64,000 nucleotides of DNA from Asterochloris sp. CNOR1 (taxonomy: Eukaryota; Chlorophyta; Trebouxiophyceae; Trebouxiales; Trebouxiaceae): assembly GCA_963969365.1 (NCBI GenBank), contig OZ017759.1, positions 62,001 to 126,000 on the forward strand, written 5' to 3'. Both the position numbers and the translations under genes were made by a program. Positions 35,701-47,856 of the stretch are shown here, in pieces (within the stretch, counting starts at the first letter, position 1; every line of letters begins with the position of its first letter). Below the pieces are notes generated by a model. The model was given only the letters and a program-made list of their open reading frames with translations. It was not told the DNA's origin and ran no database searches.

Positions 35701-38700
35701 GACAATGCCATACGTGCAGCCTTACCTCAGCTTGCTGATCTCCTGATACCCCTTGCCGTCAGTGGCACTCCGACCGTAGCATACACATTTATCAACACAG
35801 TGCAGCATCTCGCATCTGCAGCAGCCTCCTGGAGCCTCTGCTCTGCAGCCCATCCCCATCTCAGGACGATGCAAACCGTCACAGCCATGTCTTGGCTGCC
35901 CAGCTGCGCTGCCGCTCACACCCGTGTCATCACATCCATCATAGCACGACAGATCGCCACTTATGAAGCAGTCTGGCCTAACCCCCATCAGTCCTCATCC
36001 ATTTGTTGCACCCCCGCCCCTACTACTGATATCTTGGCCTGTGATTGCACTACCCAGCACATCTCCTCACCTCTGCAGCAGCCTCATCAGCCCCCCAGCC
36101 CATCTCCCGCGCGACATCCACGCCCTCAGCAACATGCTCCACACGATCAATGTGCTTGCGGAGCAGGCTGACATGGATCTCACGAAGCCGTGCACGCGCC
36201 TGCAGACATGAGCATCAGAACTGCGTGAGAGGCAGCAGCACGGCAAGAAGGGCAGCGGTCTGTGGCTCTCTGCTGGTGCAGCAGCATGACATCTGACTTC
36301 ACAAAGCTGCTGCCTGTGCCTGCAGGGGTCAGCCAGCTACCAGAATCCAGTAGGGTCTCTACTTTCAGTGAGAGCACCACAACCAAGCACTGACGCTCCT
36401 CAACTGCTTCAGCGTCCAGTCACCTGTGCATGTGGCTGGGGCCGCCCTTGAGCAACAAATTTCGGACCCAAGCCATGCACAGACTGGCAGTCCGTGAGAC
36501 TTGGCGGGCCAGAAGTGACCATGCTGCAGCCCAGCACAGCATGCCCCAAACACTGACAGGCAGCGTCCTGATAGGATGCACAGCAGCATCAGCCCACCTT
36601 GTGGATGCGCAGGCGGCGCAGGACTGCTTCCCAGTACTCTGGGTCCGCCGCAGCGCCCTCTGCCAGCTGCTGCTCAATGCTGGCCTGAAGCGCCTGCAGC
36701 TCTGCATGCGTCTTGCCTGCAGAGAGGGGCAGTGGCAGCCTGTCAGCTGTCTGCCCAGTGACCAGTGACCTTTGCAACCTGCCTGAAGCACATGCATCCA
36801 GACCTCCAGGCAAGAGCCACCATCTGGCAGCCCACTACCCATGCGCTGCTCTCGATGCTTCCCACATTGTTACCTTGACACTGCTCAACACGGGTTTCAC
36901 AGCCAGCCTACAGGTGAGCCATGCTTGGAGCTCCTTAGGCAGTGTTGCTATGTCTGGCAGGCTCCATCTTGCAGGCCTCTTGCGCCCTGACACAACAGGC
37001 AGCAGGCACCCACCTGCCAGCACGCCCTGCACGTCTAGTCCAGCTGACTGTGCAGCCCCTGCTCGCGTTGCAGCTACTGCTCAAGCACAGCCTGCCCACC
37101 TGCCAGGATGGCTTGCACCAGGCCTTGTCAGAAATATCAAAAGTAAGCATGCAGCAGCTGCAAGCCACGCCCAGCCCAAATGCTCTCTTCTCACATTGAG
37201 CAGGGCACTGCACATCAAGGAGGTTCCCCTGTGTGCCCCACCCCAAGCAGGCACTCCTCGCATCTCCACAATCTGCGGCAGCTTGCCTGCAAGCATGCCC
37301 TGCTCGTCCTGGTCACATGTAGTGGCTGCATCCCACGCCCCACTGGTGTCTGAGCATTGTAGACTCTGCAGAATGGCAAGGACGTGCCACCTGTGTGCCC
37401 CACCCCAAGAGACAGGCAGCCCTCATGTCTTGTTTATTTGGCGGCTGCCCACCTGCCAGCATGCCCTGAACGTCCTGGTCCAGGTGGCTGTGCAGCCCCT
37501 GCTCGCGCTGCAGGTACTGCTCCGGCACCGGCTCCCCGCGCAGGCGAGCACGGTCAATGTGGTCCTGTTTGACAGCCTCCTGCAGCTCCCGCTCGCACAC
37601 GGTCATCAGGGCCTGCCAGAAGTCGCAGCGCTCAGCATCGTGCACATCCAGTTCCTGCACGGCACAGCCTTGATTGTGGGTTGGATGTGTGCAGCTGCAG
37701 CGGTGCTGACCGCCAGTCAGAGGTCAGCTGCGGTCTAAACCCCTCATGGAAACACAAGCTGCCGGCAGTGACAGCGGTAGACTAGCACCTCCAGCCTGCT
37801 CCAGCTCAACTGTCTGCCAGCTCTGCTGTGTGATGCAGTTGGGTGCCTAGAATTATCTGCCACACAATAGCATCAACCTGCCATTAAGGGCAGTCAGAGG
37901 GCTACAAGGCTGCAAAGCCACTCAGGGCGGAGTGCTAGCGTCACACAGAAGACTAGGCTGCTGCCACCCCGCACCCAGTGCAAACCCCAGAACCAGGCTT
38001 CAAGGTGGCTGCCTGCACAGCAGCTGAGAGCTGGGCAACAGTGTGATTGTGCTACACAGCGTCATCCTTCATAGCAGACATGCTGGGAGGCCACACATGA
38101 ACCGCCCAGTACAGACTTCAGACTAAGCCCTCATGTGGCTGTTTACACATCAGCTGAGAGCTGTACAAACAGGATCATCATGCTAACTCAGGACCAGTCT
38201 TTGCTAGCATGCCCACAACGTGCTGGTGCCCCATTCAAACATGCAGTGCAGGCCAAGCCCCCAAGCGGAAGCCAAGGGAGCTCCGGCAGAAGCTTGTGAT
38301 CACCCCACCTGAAATTCCAGGATGTCATGGTGAAACTCCTGCATGTCCTCCAGTGACAGGCCCTCAAACAGCTGGTAGGGGGGGTCCTGCTCCGGCTCAA
38401 ACTCTGCTGTGAGGTGCAGGCTGGTGGCCGCAATGTCGATGGGCTTGGCGCGCCCCTCCTTGATGCGCGTCTTGGCACGGAACAAAGCCTGATCCAAGTG
38501 GAACTGCAGGCAAGATATTTACAGGGCTGAACCGGTGGAAAGGGGGGCCTGTGACATGCCAGGCTGGCTGCGTGCGCAGGGGTTGAATAGCAGGGGCTGG
38601 ATAGCAGGTGGGCCTGCTTCCTAGACTGTGCAGCAGGGGAAGCTGGTGGACTGAGACTCGAGCAATGAAGGCAGACATTGGTTCCAAAACAGCCCTTGCT

Positions 38701-40228
38701 CCAGGTGCATTTGTGTGCAGAAGGAGACAGAAATGCAACTAAATGGCATCAGCCACAGTGCACAGCTCACTGCCTCCTCCTTGGCCTCCAGCTCCATGGC
38801 TTCCGCCATCCCCCGTTCCCGCTGCAGCAGCTGCTGCATCTCCTCCTGCTCCGCTCTCTCCCGCTCGCGTTGGGCACGTCGCTCCTGCACCTTCTCGATC
38901 TCCTCCTGCAGGATCAAGAGCAGAATCAGATCCTGCAGAGCAGGTCGCTTCTGGCTAGACAGGAGGTGTTGCAATACCCCGTAGCAGCGCGGGAGCTGTC
39001 GCGTTTCCCCTAAAAAGAGGTGCTGCACGCACTCTGTGCATGCCTGCATCTGCAGGGGCAAAGCTCAGCCTGCTGTGCCCACTGCTCCTGCACCTTCTCA
39101 GCCTCCTGCAGCAGGGTTTGCAACTGACTCCTGGAAGGCAACTTGGTCGGCATGGTGGGGCCTCTGCACCAATGGGGGCCTCTGGACCTCTTCCTGCTGC
39201 AGCAGGAGAGACCTCTGTTTGTGTAAGAGCTGAGTCGATGTGCACAATGCCGCTCCTCAACCGTTGTGGCGCCCTGCAGCAGTCAAGCGTGAGCGCTTCC
39301 CCAGAAGAGGCAGCTGCCGACCACACTGGATTACCATCCATCTCTGCAGTGTGTGTGAGGGCAACAACTTAATCTGCTTGCTGCCACTCGCACTGCTGGA
39401 CGGCGATCACAGGTGCTGTGCTGGGTGAGGGGCCTGCAGCAGCTGCCACGGCACATGGTGACATGCATTTTGCTGAGTGGAGAGGCAGCACTGCTGCTGC
39501 GGCCAGGGGGACTGTCAGCTTTGCCACAGCCTGAGGCATGCTCAGGGCTGACAGTGCAGACACAGGGCAGCCGTCCAATCACAGCTGCTGCAGCCAAGGT
39601 GACTGCCTCAGCTCTGTCAAGGTGTGAGGCATGCTCAGCAATGACAATGTAAACACATGTGGCAGCGGTCCGGCCTGGCCTGCGGTGTGGGCGGACGTGC
39701 AAGGGGACTTGACTTCTCTGCTGTCTGACCATGCCAGGGCTTGCTGACGGTCCACAAGATCTGGCAGCCCACACCAACATGGCTTCAGCAGCGCCCGGGC
39801 ACTGTGATGGGAGCAAAGTGCTGCAGGCAACACAAGGCAAGCCTCACAAGGCGGGCTTGCTGCCGCTGCTGCTCTGCACGAGCTGTCAGCTCCCTGATGT
39901 CCGTTCCAGCATGTATCTGCTTCTCAATCTTCTTATTCCAGACGAACTTTTGGTTGACATTGCTGTCGCCAAAGGGGTTGTCTGTGTCTGTGTACCCATG
40001 GCCAGCGCCGCTGTGCTTTTGCAGGTGCCTGGTGACCTTCTTTGCCTGCGCAGGGGGACATGGATTGACTGTCTGGTGACAAGGAACCTGGCTTGCTGCT
40101 TTTGAGACATGCTGACAGCTCTGCATGCAGCTTACCAACTTGGCTGCCCGATCCCTCTCCTCACTGCTGTCCCTCTCGCGCTTGCGGCTCTTCTTGCGCT
40201 CCTTCTTGTGGTTTTTGTCCTTAGCCAT
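32780..40228 (-). CDS. CACTIN: CACTIN, spliceosome-associated factor
   Basis: Conserved nuclear protein of the catalytic (C-complex) spliceosome, needed for accurate splicing and for embryogenesis in plants. Twelve exons join in phase: 40228-40136, 40045-39848, 38905-38771, 38503-38309, 37654-37453, 36716-36598, 36199-36071, 35207-34959, 34633-34500, 34156-33973, 33441-33319 and 33052-32780, giving 677 residues, close to plant orthologues. The N-terminus is Lys/Arg-rich (MAKDKNHKKERKKSRKRERD), then GYTDTDNPFGDSN, a helical Glu/Arg region (EEIEKVQERRAQRERERAEQ), the mid domain (FHLDQALFRAKTRIKEGRAK, ERCDFWQALMTVCERE), and a low-complexity Ala/Glu linker. The diagnostic C-terminus includes GYEWNKYNQSHYDHDNPPPK, VVQGYKFNIFYPDL, HAGPPYEDVAFRI, WEYSHKKGYKC and RARYRR. 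Exon-edge copies occur in at least three introns. Confidence 0.96.
34160..34265 (-). repeat. Copy of CACTIN exon 10 start in the upstream intron
   Basis: Plus-strand CATCTGGCGCTCAGTAATGG near 34169 and CATCCGCAAGGTACCTGC near 34240 mirror exon 10 and its acceptor (CATCTGGCGCTCGGCAATGG near 34047, CATCCGCAAGGTACCTGC near 34143). The copy is direct and lies upstream in gene orientation. Confidence 0.85.
37005..37540 (-). repeat. Copies of CACTIN exon 5 end in the downstream intron
   Basis: The exon 5 end on the plus strand (ACCTGCCAGCATGCCCTGAACG near 37451, then TGTGCAGCCCCTGCTCGCG) is copied at about 37013 (ACCTGCCAGCACGCCCTGCACG, then TGTGCAGCCCCTGCTCGCG), with further partial copies near 37090 and 37285 and a repeated TGTGTGCCCCACCCCAAG at 37232 and 37392. 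The copy at 37013 spans about 75 nt and is well conserved. Confidence 0.85.
39075..39118 (-). repeat. Copy of CACTIN exon 3 start in the upstream intron
   Basis: On the minus strand it reads CTGCAGGAGGCTGAGAAGGTG and encodes EAEKVQEQW, against EEIEKVQERR at the start of exon 3 (38905). The acceptor is retained. Confidence 0.75.
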
Positions 40229-40656
40229 CCTGCCTGGGCAGATTCCTGCCTCTTGCCCCGGTGCACCTTCTCACAGCATCTGACGCCAAGCCTTGCAGTC
40301 CTGTCGATTGCTCAAACAAATGATTGCAGATTGTCAGATGACTCAGACCTAGGGCCGGCTATTGCTTTCGCACCGGTCATATTGACTTTCGACTAGCAAT
40401 CTAACCATGCATCTCGGCCACACGGTCACACAAAGTGAGACCACGTGGTCCCTCAACTCAAATCATCCCTCTTGGACAGGATGAGCCGCGGCCATTGCTT
40501 TGATGCTCAAGGTTTGTAAGGTACTGTTGTAGGCACTCAGATCAGCTTGCAAAATCCTGAAATACTGCTGTACATGACATGTCATAATCCACCTTGACAT
40601 GCTTGGCAGATCAATGGCCATATGAGCTCCAGGCAGCATCCCTGACTGCAGCAGGC
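40229..40656. promoter_or_regulatory. Divergent promoter, CACTIN and unrecognised gene
   Basis: A 428 bp head-to-head gap. No TATA box, CCAAT pair or repeat is clearly seen. The assignment rests on gene orientation. Confidence 0.4.
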
Positions 40657-43600
40657 ATGGCACACGTGACTGGCCCCCCAGCAATGGGAGTGTTTCACTT
40701 CTATGTAAGCGCTGCTATTGAGCAGCAGGGCTGCAGGGGGCAGGTGCTGAGCTACAACCCACACAGCATGCCAGCCACGCCATTCCGCGTGCAGTGGGAG
40801 GAGGGGCGCCACCAGGACCTCACGGCTGCAGAGTGAGTCTGCATGACAGCTGGCAGCAGATGTGGCTTCCATGCACTAGAGTGTGAAGCTGCAGCTGACA
40901 CACGCACAAGTCTGGAACCTGCAAGGCACCTGTCAAAGGCCAGAGCAGCGCGAAGATGCACAGCAGCTCTGCTTGGGACTGTCATCCTTGCGTCAAGGCC
41001 TGAACAAGGTTATGTGGCTGTGCAGGGTGCGAGACATGCTGCTGGATCCAGGGCTGAAGGCAGTGTCCCCAGAAGATTTGCAGGTATGGATCACACATTG
41101 TGTGATACACAACTGGTCACTACTGCATGAGTAATGCAGCACAGGCATGTTTGACTTCATCAACCAGATCGCCCTGCACATCTGCTGCATAAGTGTGCAG
41201 GCTGCAGCAGGGCAGCTTGCATTGTGGACGTACATGCGCGGCAGGTATACGGACTTGGTCTTCGTCCTGTGCACTGCTCAATCGCTGTTGTGTTGGTGCA
41301 TGTAGTAGAGCCGACACATGGAGAGCTTGTGCACTCGGCCATGGCAGATCAGCTTGTGCGGCAGCCAGAGTGCTGCCAAATGCTCTTGTGTCAGTGCAGG
41401 GTGCTGAGCAGGGCAAGTGGGCAGCTTGCACTGTGTCTTGAGCACTGACCAGGCGCTCTTCTAACAGGGCGGACTGCTGAGCAGGGCAAGTGGGCAGTTT
41501 GCGCGCATCCAGAGTGCTGCCCAAACGCTCTTGTGTTGTGCAGGCTGCTGAGCAGGGCAAGTGGGCAGCTTGCACTGCGTGTTGAGCACTGACCTGGCGC
41601 TCTTCCATTGGTGCAGGCTGCTGAGCAGGGCAATAGGGCAGCTTGCGCGGCATCCAGAGTGCTGCCCAAACGCTGTTGTGTTGTGCAGGCTGCTGAGCAG
41701 GTCAAATGGGCAGCTTGCACTGTGTCTTGAGCATTGACCAGGCGCTCTTCTATCAGGGCGGACTGCTGAGCAGGGCAAGTGGGCAGTTTGCGCGCATCCA
41801 GAGTGCTGCCCAAACGTTCTTGTGTTGTGCAGGCTGCTGAGCAGGGCAAGTGGGCAGCTTGCACTGCGTGTTGAGCACTGACCTGGCGCTCTTCCATTGG
41901 TGCAGGCTGCTGAGCAGGGCAATAGGGCAGCTTGCGCGGCATCCAGAGTGCTGCCCAAACGCTGTTGTATTGTGCAGGCTAATGGGCAGGGCAAATGGGC
42001 AGCTTGCACTGCGTCTTGAGCACTGACCAGGCGCTCTTCTATCAGTGCAGGCTGCTCAGCAGGGCAAAAGGGCAGCTTGCACGGCACTCAAGAGTGCTGC
42101 CAAACGCTCTTGTGTTGTGCAGGCTGCTGAGCAGGGCAAGTGGGCAGCTTGCACTGCGTGTTGAGCACTCACCTGGCGCTCTTCCATTGGTGCAGGCTGC
42201 TGAGCAGGGCAATAGGGCAGCTTGCGCGGCATCCAGAGTGCTGCCCAAACGCTGTTGTATTGTGCAGGCTAATGGGCAGGGCAAATGGGCAGCTTGCACT
42301 GCGTGTTGAGCACTGACCTGGCGCTCTTCCATTGGTGCAGGCTGCTGAGCAGGGCAATAGGGCAGCTTGCGCGGCATCCAGAGTGCTGCCCAAACGCTGT
42401 TGTATTGTGCAGGCTGCTGAGCAGGGCAAGTGGGCAGCTTGCACTGTGTCATGGGCACTGACCAGGCGCTGTTCTGTCGGTGCAGGCTGCCAAGAAGGCG
42501 GCAGGTGGGGAGTTCTGCAGTGCGGCTTGAGCTCTGTTCAAGCCCTGCTCTGTTGGTGCAGGCTGCTGAGCAGGACATGTTCGCCGCACTGACCAACCTT
42601 GACAGCCTTGGAGCCACTCGTCATGATGGCAGCATGGAAGCGCCATGCTCGCCTGAGCCAGAGGTTTGCCAGGCTGCTGCTTGACCACCCTTTGTTGACT
42701 TGGGTGCACATGCATCTCTTGCAACTTGGGACGGTGTGCTTGCCTTGTGGCCTGACTTCGTGATGGTGTTGAGGCAATACTCTTCATACCACTTTCTGAA
42801 GCATGTCTTGAGCGCGGTGGCACCACCCTGTTTGCACATGAGCTGCGTTTGCAACAGAAGTCATGCAGCTCTTCTGACTAGACGTAGTATGATCAACTGC
42901 AGGCTCACAAAAACACATTCAAAAAAACATCTTGAGCTTGATCCCCTCCTGGTGTGCAGGTGCCAAAAGGGTCAACTAGCAAGAAGCGCAAGGCTGATGC
43001 CGACAGCCCAGGAGCGTCAGGCAGCCACCTTGTGAGCGGGCGGCGTGCTGGTGAGGCTGGCCCATACCTCCTGGTGCATAAGCTGCATCTCGTTGTCCCA
43101 GGCGCTGACCAGGCAGGCTCGGCCCCGCTGAGCGATGCTGCATGAGCACCTCTGCAACCTTGACAGGCGCTTGGTGTGTTCTGTGAGGCTGCTGCGGCTG
43201 CACCTCTCCATATGCTTCACGCAGCCCGCTGCTGCTCTTGTGGCGAGGTCATGTGCTCACAACAGCAGGTGCCACAAACACTGCGGTGCCATGTGGTCAG
43301 GCAGGTGGTCAAGGTGGCCCCTGCAACCCAGAAAGCTTTGGGTTCTTGAGAAAAACTTAAATAAACATGTGTGGTGTTGCATTGCAGACAAGAGGGAGAG
43401 GAAGACAAAGGGGCCCCCAGGAAGGTGAGCATCCTGCTTGTGCACCGAGCAGGCTTCCTTTCCCCCTGGTGCTCTGCCCCCTGCATGCTCTGCATCCTGC
43501 ACCTCACGCACTGGCCTGCAGTCCATGAGCTCCCCTGCAGGCTGCCCTTGCAGTCAGGTCGCCCTGCTCCCTCATCGACTGCATCTTGCTGTCAGCTCGT

Positions 43601-46600
43601 AGCCTGCTGAGCCCGCCATGCCTGCAGGCCCCCCAATCCTGGGTCCGAGGCCTGGAAGCGGCGGGAGCACGCAGGCTGGGTGAGTACGCTGATGTGTGTT
43701 TGACATCCCTGTGAGGGTTTGCAACAACCCAGACCTGTTCTCCCAAAGGCTTGCTGCCGACCAGACCATCCGCTAGTGTGAGTCTCATGCTGTTGACTTG
43801 CTATGCCTGGGTGAGTCATGCACGCATCACACACTTTTCATTCACAGCCAAAGCTCTGCCTGGGTGTCTTGCCGCCCTCTGAAAGACGCAGCCACCGCGC
43901 CAGGCCCTGGTGCTTGTGCCATGTTTTTGCATTCATGACTCGGACGACCAACAAATTTGGGCTGCGGTTTCCCTGGTCCTTGCTGCAAGATGGTGTAGCC
44001 AAAGGCTGTTGTCTTCATGGTGCACACAAAGGCACAGCTGAGGGCTGCTGCCCTTGCAGGTATACAATGGCAAGACTTGGGTCTGGGGTGGCAGCAAAGA
44101 GGGTGATGACACGCATCAGCCTGCAGAGCCTCCAGGTGAGAGTATAGTTTGCAGTGCTAGTACAGAGGTGTGGTTCATGGCGCGTCTGCCTGACCTTGCA
44201 GAGCCCTTCAGGTGGAGGGTGCAGGTCGCAGTGCAAATACAGCATGTGGTGCGTGGCGCACTTGCTTGACCTTCCAGCATCTTCAGGTGGAGGGTGCGGC
44301 TTGCAAGCTGAGTACAAAAACCTGTGGTGCGCTTGCCTCAGCTTAGAGAGCTGTCAAGTGGGGTGTGCAGGGTGCAGTGTCAGATACAGTACAGTCTGTC
44401 AAGTACGATACTGTTTCAGTGGTGCATCATATATGTTGCCCAGCGCACAGAGCCATGAAGCAGGACCTGCAGGCTGCAAACTTAGCAGCGCGGTGGCATC
44501 AGCGTATTTCCTCTTCGTGGGGTCTGCTGGTAAAAGTACAACAAGTTTGGTTTGGTTTGCTTGCTTCAGCCTGCGCAGGCCATCAAGTTGGGTCTGCAGG
44601 CTGCACGCTGCCTGCAAGTACATGAGAGCTGATAGTACCAAGTCTCCCACCACCATTGCAGTAGCGCCCAAGCCTTCAAGTCAAATAACTGATCCCTTTC
44701 ATTCCTGCTCCCCCATCTCCCCCTTGACTTGACTGGCTTGATTCTTGGCAAGAGGCCCTCTTTCGTTTTTGCTTTCAGGGGGTGCCTGGGCAGAACTGAC
44801 TGCCTGCATCCGTTCACCCCTCCATTTCCTTTCAAACTTAGGTTCAAGGGTCATGGCGATCACCCTGAGGCTCTGGCCTGCACCTGTGTGCAGGAGATGC
44901 AGACGCCAGAGGGCCCCTGGAGCCTGGCCTGAGTTCTGAGCAGCCCATGGGGGTACCAAAACCTAAAGTGGGGGCCACCTCGGCTTTCACAGCCTTTTCT
45001 GGCAGGAAGCAGAGCGACGACCACGCTGCAGCCATCCTGAGACTAAGGCAGTCCAGCTGGCAGCGGGGACAGGTGGGGGGTTGGGGTGTGGGGTTTCCTT
45101 ACGCTTTAGGTGCCTCAGCCTGCCATCTGCAGTTGGCCCCTGCTCCCCGCTGCTTGCTGAGCATGCCATGCTTGTTCTTGTGCTGTCTAGGGGGCTCGCA
45201 TGGCTTGCTGCCACCGGGTAAGGTCTGTTGAGCACACGCCAGGCTCACGACTGTGTTGGCTGTGCAGCAGTTTTGAACAGCAACGCCTCTGGAGAGAGTC
45301 AGCATGCAAACCTGCATAGGTGTTCACTGAGCATGCGCGCAGCTTTTGCGTGCGCCGGTTGCTGTTGAGCAATGTGTGATTTTGTGGAGCCTTCCTATGC
45401 AGGAGCTCCCAGCCCCGGTTGATGGAAAGATTGCCAGGTTGAAGACTGCACAGTCAGCTCCTGAAGCTGCTGTTGTAAGGATTCCCATGACACCAGCCGG
45501 GAGCCCTGATGTTGGCACCAGTGACATAGGTGGGGCAGGCTTTGACGGTCCCTAGACCATGATTGCTGGATCCAGTTGGCTTGAGTTGGCGTGGACGCTG
45601 CCTGGGCTGTGTATTGGACAGAGTACAAATGGAAGTTGGTCACACCTAGAAGTGCTGGGGTGGCTCACACCAGATCTGAATTGTGACACTGCAGCCTCTC
45701 CAGCCAGCTCAGTCAACCAGATCGTGGCCATGCTGAATAAGCACAACCAGGCAGACCAGCATGAGGCAGCTGCAAACGAGGTGCGACTGTACTCCACATC
45801 TGTGTTGCCTGTCAGGCGGCTTTGGCTGGAAATGCATTTGCATGCAGCCTGGGCTTCAAGCTTGCATGCAAGCAGCACAGGTCTGTCCGCACTGCTGCAT
45901 GAGGATCCCAATCAGTGCAGTCCTGCAGTCAACATGGCATTCTACATGTCAAGATGCTCTGCAGAGGCCTGCCCAAAGCAGGGTCCACAAGGCGACGTCC
46001 GCAGCAGCTGCCATTGCGGCGCCCCAAGATGGTGGGGCCTAGCTCCAGTCATGCGTGCCTGTTTGGGCCTGCTGTACTTGGTTGGCTGAACCACTCAGAT
46101 GCCAACAGTGCTGGCAGTCCCCGGCAAGGGTTCACTACACACATGCAATCGTGCAGTTCATGTGCTAGAGCAGGGAGGGATGGGCTGCCACTCTCACCTG
46201 TGGGTCATGCTGCTGCAGATGCTAACGCCAAAACGATTATTGCTGACTGGCTCATGGAAAAGGCGCTGCCTGTGCTGGCAGCGGTGGATGGAGGGCAGCT
46301 GGCGGTTGAGTACATGGGCTTCATTGAGCAGGCCTCGCTGTGGCAGCTGCAGCAGCACCAGAAGGCAGGCAAGTCCCTGAGGCTTGCTTGCAAGCTATCA
46401 TGCTGCAGCAGCAGGCCTTGTGTGGCAGCTACAACAGCGCCATGAGCCAGGCTAGTCCCCCTGCATCTACATTGCCAACTGCTATACATGGAGCTGCAGC
46501 AGCAGCCCTCGCTGTGGCAGCCTCAGCAGCACCAGCTGGTGGGTAAGTTGCAAACATCTGTGTACATTTGTGCCATGTCAGGTCTTAGCTGGCCGTACAA

Positions 46601-47424
46601 TTGCTGTGGCACCTGCAGCAGCACTTGGTGGCAGGTGAGTTGCTGATGATCTGCATGGGCCCCACATCGGCACCTGCTTGACGCAGATAGCAAGTGAATG
46701 CTGTAGGCGCCGCAGCAGCAGCAGCAAGCAGGCAGGCTTCAGAGTCTGTGCCGGCATCTAGGTCTGCTTCACATGTTTTGAAAGTGGGCGGCATTGCCGT
46801 AATATTACACCAGACATTGAACCGATGATCCGGCCTGCGCATAACACCTGCTTGTCAGGAGCGCCTGTCTCATTTGCCTGCTGCACTGTGCTGCTCCCAC
46901 GACAGTTCACCAAACCTGTGTACAGCTGCTTGTCTCTCTGGTGCTGCTCCCACGAGGGTACAAGACCTGTGTACAGCTACTTGTCTCTGTGGCGCTGTGC
47001 TTTCACGAGAGTACAAGACCTGTGCACAGCTGCTTCTCTCTTTAGCTTCTGCAGGCCTGCTCCCCAAGAGCCCACCAAGACCTGTGTTCAGCTACTTGTG
47101 TCTCCAGCGTCTGCAGGGCTGCTGCAAGGTCTCTGGTCCCTCAACTGAAAGTGTAGCAGGTTGCGCCAAAAGGCCTTTTATTGCACTGAATATGGTTGGC
47201 TGAGAGAGGTTTTGCAGGGGCAGGGCGGGATGTTGGGTGGTGTAGTGGTGGCGTTGCAGTCCGCACTACATGTCGGGCAACCTCTCAAACTTGCAAAGCT
47301 TTGCGCTGCCTGATATCTGTTGTGCTGCCCTGCAGCCAGCATCCTGGCACAGCACGGCGATTTGACAGGCTTCCTGATGGCAGCTTGCCGGACCATGCGA
47401 CTGGGGCACCGGGTGCCCAAATGA
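40657..47424 (+). CDS. Unrecognised nuclear protein with Tudor-like N-terminus (429 aa)
   Basis: Thirteen exons join in phase: 40657-40832, 41026-41083, 42562-42663, 42960-43050, 43388-43424, 43628-43679, 44060-44135, 44894-45072, 45403-45529, 45695-45780, 45965-46031, 46219-46368 and 47336-47424, giving 429 residues. Twelve consecutive phase matches make the chain convincing although no family is recognised. Near the N-terminus GQVLSYNPHS...FRVQWEEGRHQDL has the shape of a Tudor or Agenet barrel (G-V-x-Y ... V-x-W/Y-x-D/E-G). A basic segment with NLS-like KKRK and RRADKRERKTK follows, then HAGWVYNGKTWVWGGSKEGD. The last 60 residues are helical (IIADWLMEKALPVL, FIEQASLWQLQQHQKA). Intron 12 is GC-AG (CAG|GCAAGT). 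Intron 2 is a 1.5 kb satellite of acceptor copies. A chromatin role is inference. The true start could be upstream. Confidence 0.7.
41390..42561 (+). repeat. About 16-copy satellite of the exon 3 acceptor in one intron
   Basis: Units of about 72-73 nt, built on TGCAGGCTGCTGAGCAGGGC plus GGGCAGCTTGC, recur at roughly 41398, 41466, 41539, 41612, 41686, 41757, 41829, 41903, 41976, 42047, 42119, 42193, 42266, 42338, 42409 and 42482. The array ends at the true boundary near 42558, which reads TGCAGGCTGCTGAGCAGGAC and opens the exon (AAEQDMF). Alternating unit types give a higher-order period near 145 and 290 nt. Long minus-strand frames across the array are a by-product of repetition. Confidence 0.92.
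44118..44400 (+). repeat. Copies of exon 7 end and donor in the following intron
   Basis: The exon end GCAGAGCCTCCAGGTGAGAG near 44124 is echoed near 44197 (GCAGAGCCCTTCAGGTGGAG) and more weakly near 44273 (CCAGCATCTTCAGGTGGAG) and 44346 (AGAGAGCTGTCAAGTGGGG). Spacing is about 73 nt, and a shared GTGCGTGGCGC/GGCGCGT segment lies between them. Confidence 0.8.
46335..46655 (+). repeat. Copies of exon 12 end and donor in the following intron
   Basis: The exon 12 end TCGCTGTGGCAGCTGCAGCA...AAGGCAGGCAAG near 46335 is copied near 46508 (TCGCTGTGGCAGCCTCAGCA...GGTGGGTAAG) and near 46600 (TTGCTGTGGCACCTGCAGCA...GTGGCAGGTGAG). The copies carry GT donors while the real exon uses GC. Confidence 0.8.
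46895..47110 (+). repeat. Tandem repeat in intron 12
   Basis: About four units of roughly 58-65 nt share (C)ACGAG(G/A)GTACAAGACCTGTG and ACAGCT(G/A)CTTGTCTCT. They do not clearly resemble either flanking exon, unlike most intron repeats here. Confidence 0.75.
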
Positions 47425-47825
47425 ACTTGCAGCGGAACCCAGCAGATCATTGGAATACAAGCCAGGGCAGGCGCTTCAGCACCCAAAAGAAAGCGAGGCT
47501 GTTCAAGCTGCAGAATTGCTAGCTTATGTACTCTGTTGGAGGCCTGTCCCTAGATACTGCTGCTGTGCCGGCCAGTCATCACAAGTTTTGGCAGCCTGCT
47601 TATTCAAATTGGCCAGCAGCTCTTCTCAGCAAAGGCCTGTTCACTTCTCCCTTTGTACACTGATGCTGAGAGCTTTAGAACTCAGCAACAGCAAGTATCT
47701 TCAGTTGTGTGTGACAGCTACTGCCTTCCTGCCTGTGTTCACAGATGTGTCAGCAAGCTGTTATCCTAATGTTAGCAATGTTTTTGAGGCCGCCCCTCTC
47801 TCCAAACTGTGTCAACGCTTCCTGT

Positions 47826-47830
47826 TGTAA
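47826..47830 (+). terminator. TGTAA poly(A) signal, unrecognised gene at 40657
   Basis: TGTAA lies about 400 nt after the TGA stop at 47424, between two converging genes. Confidence 0.35.
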
Positions 47831-47856
47831 TCATGCTGAGCACTCCCAAACAGATG

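Noticed and set aside
41391-42617. Long minus-strand open frames with repeated PCSAACT and ALLSSLHN words
   Set aside because: They run across the 72-73 nt satellite in an intron. Frame openness follows from a repeat unit lacking stops in that frame, and there is no start context or family resemblance.
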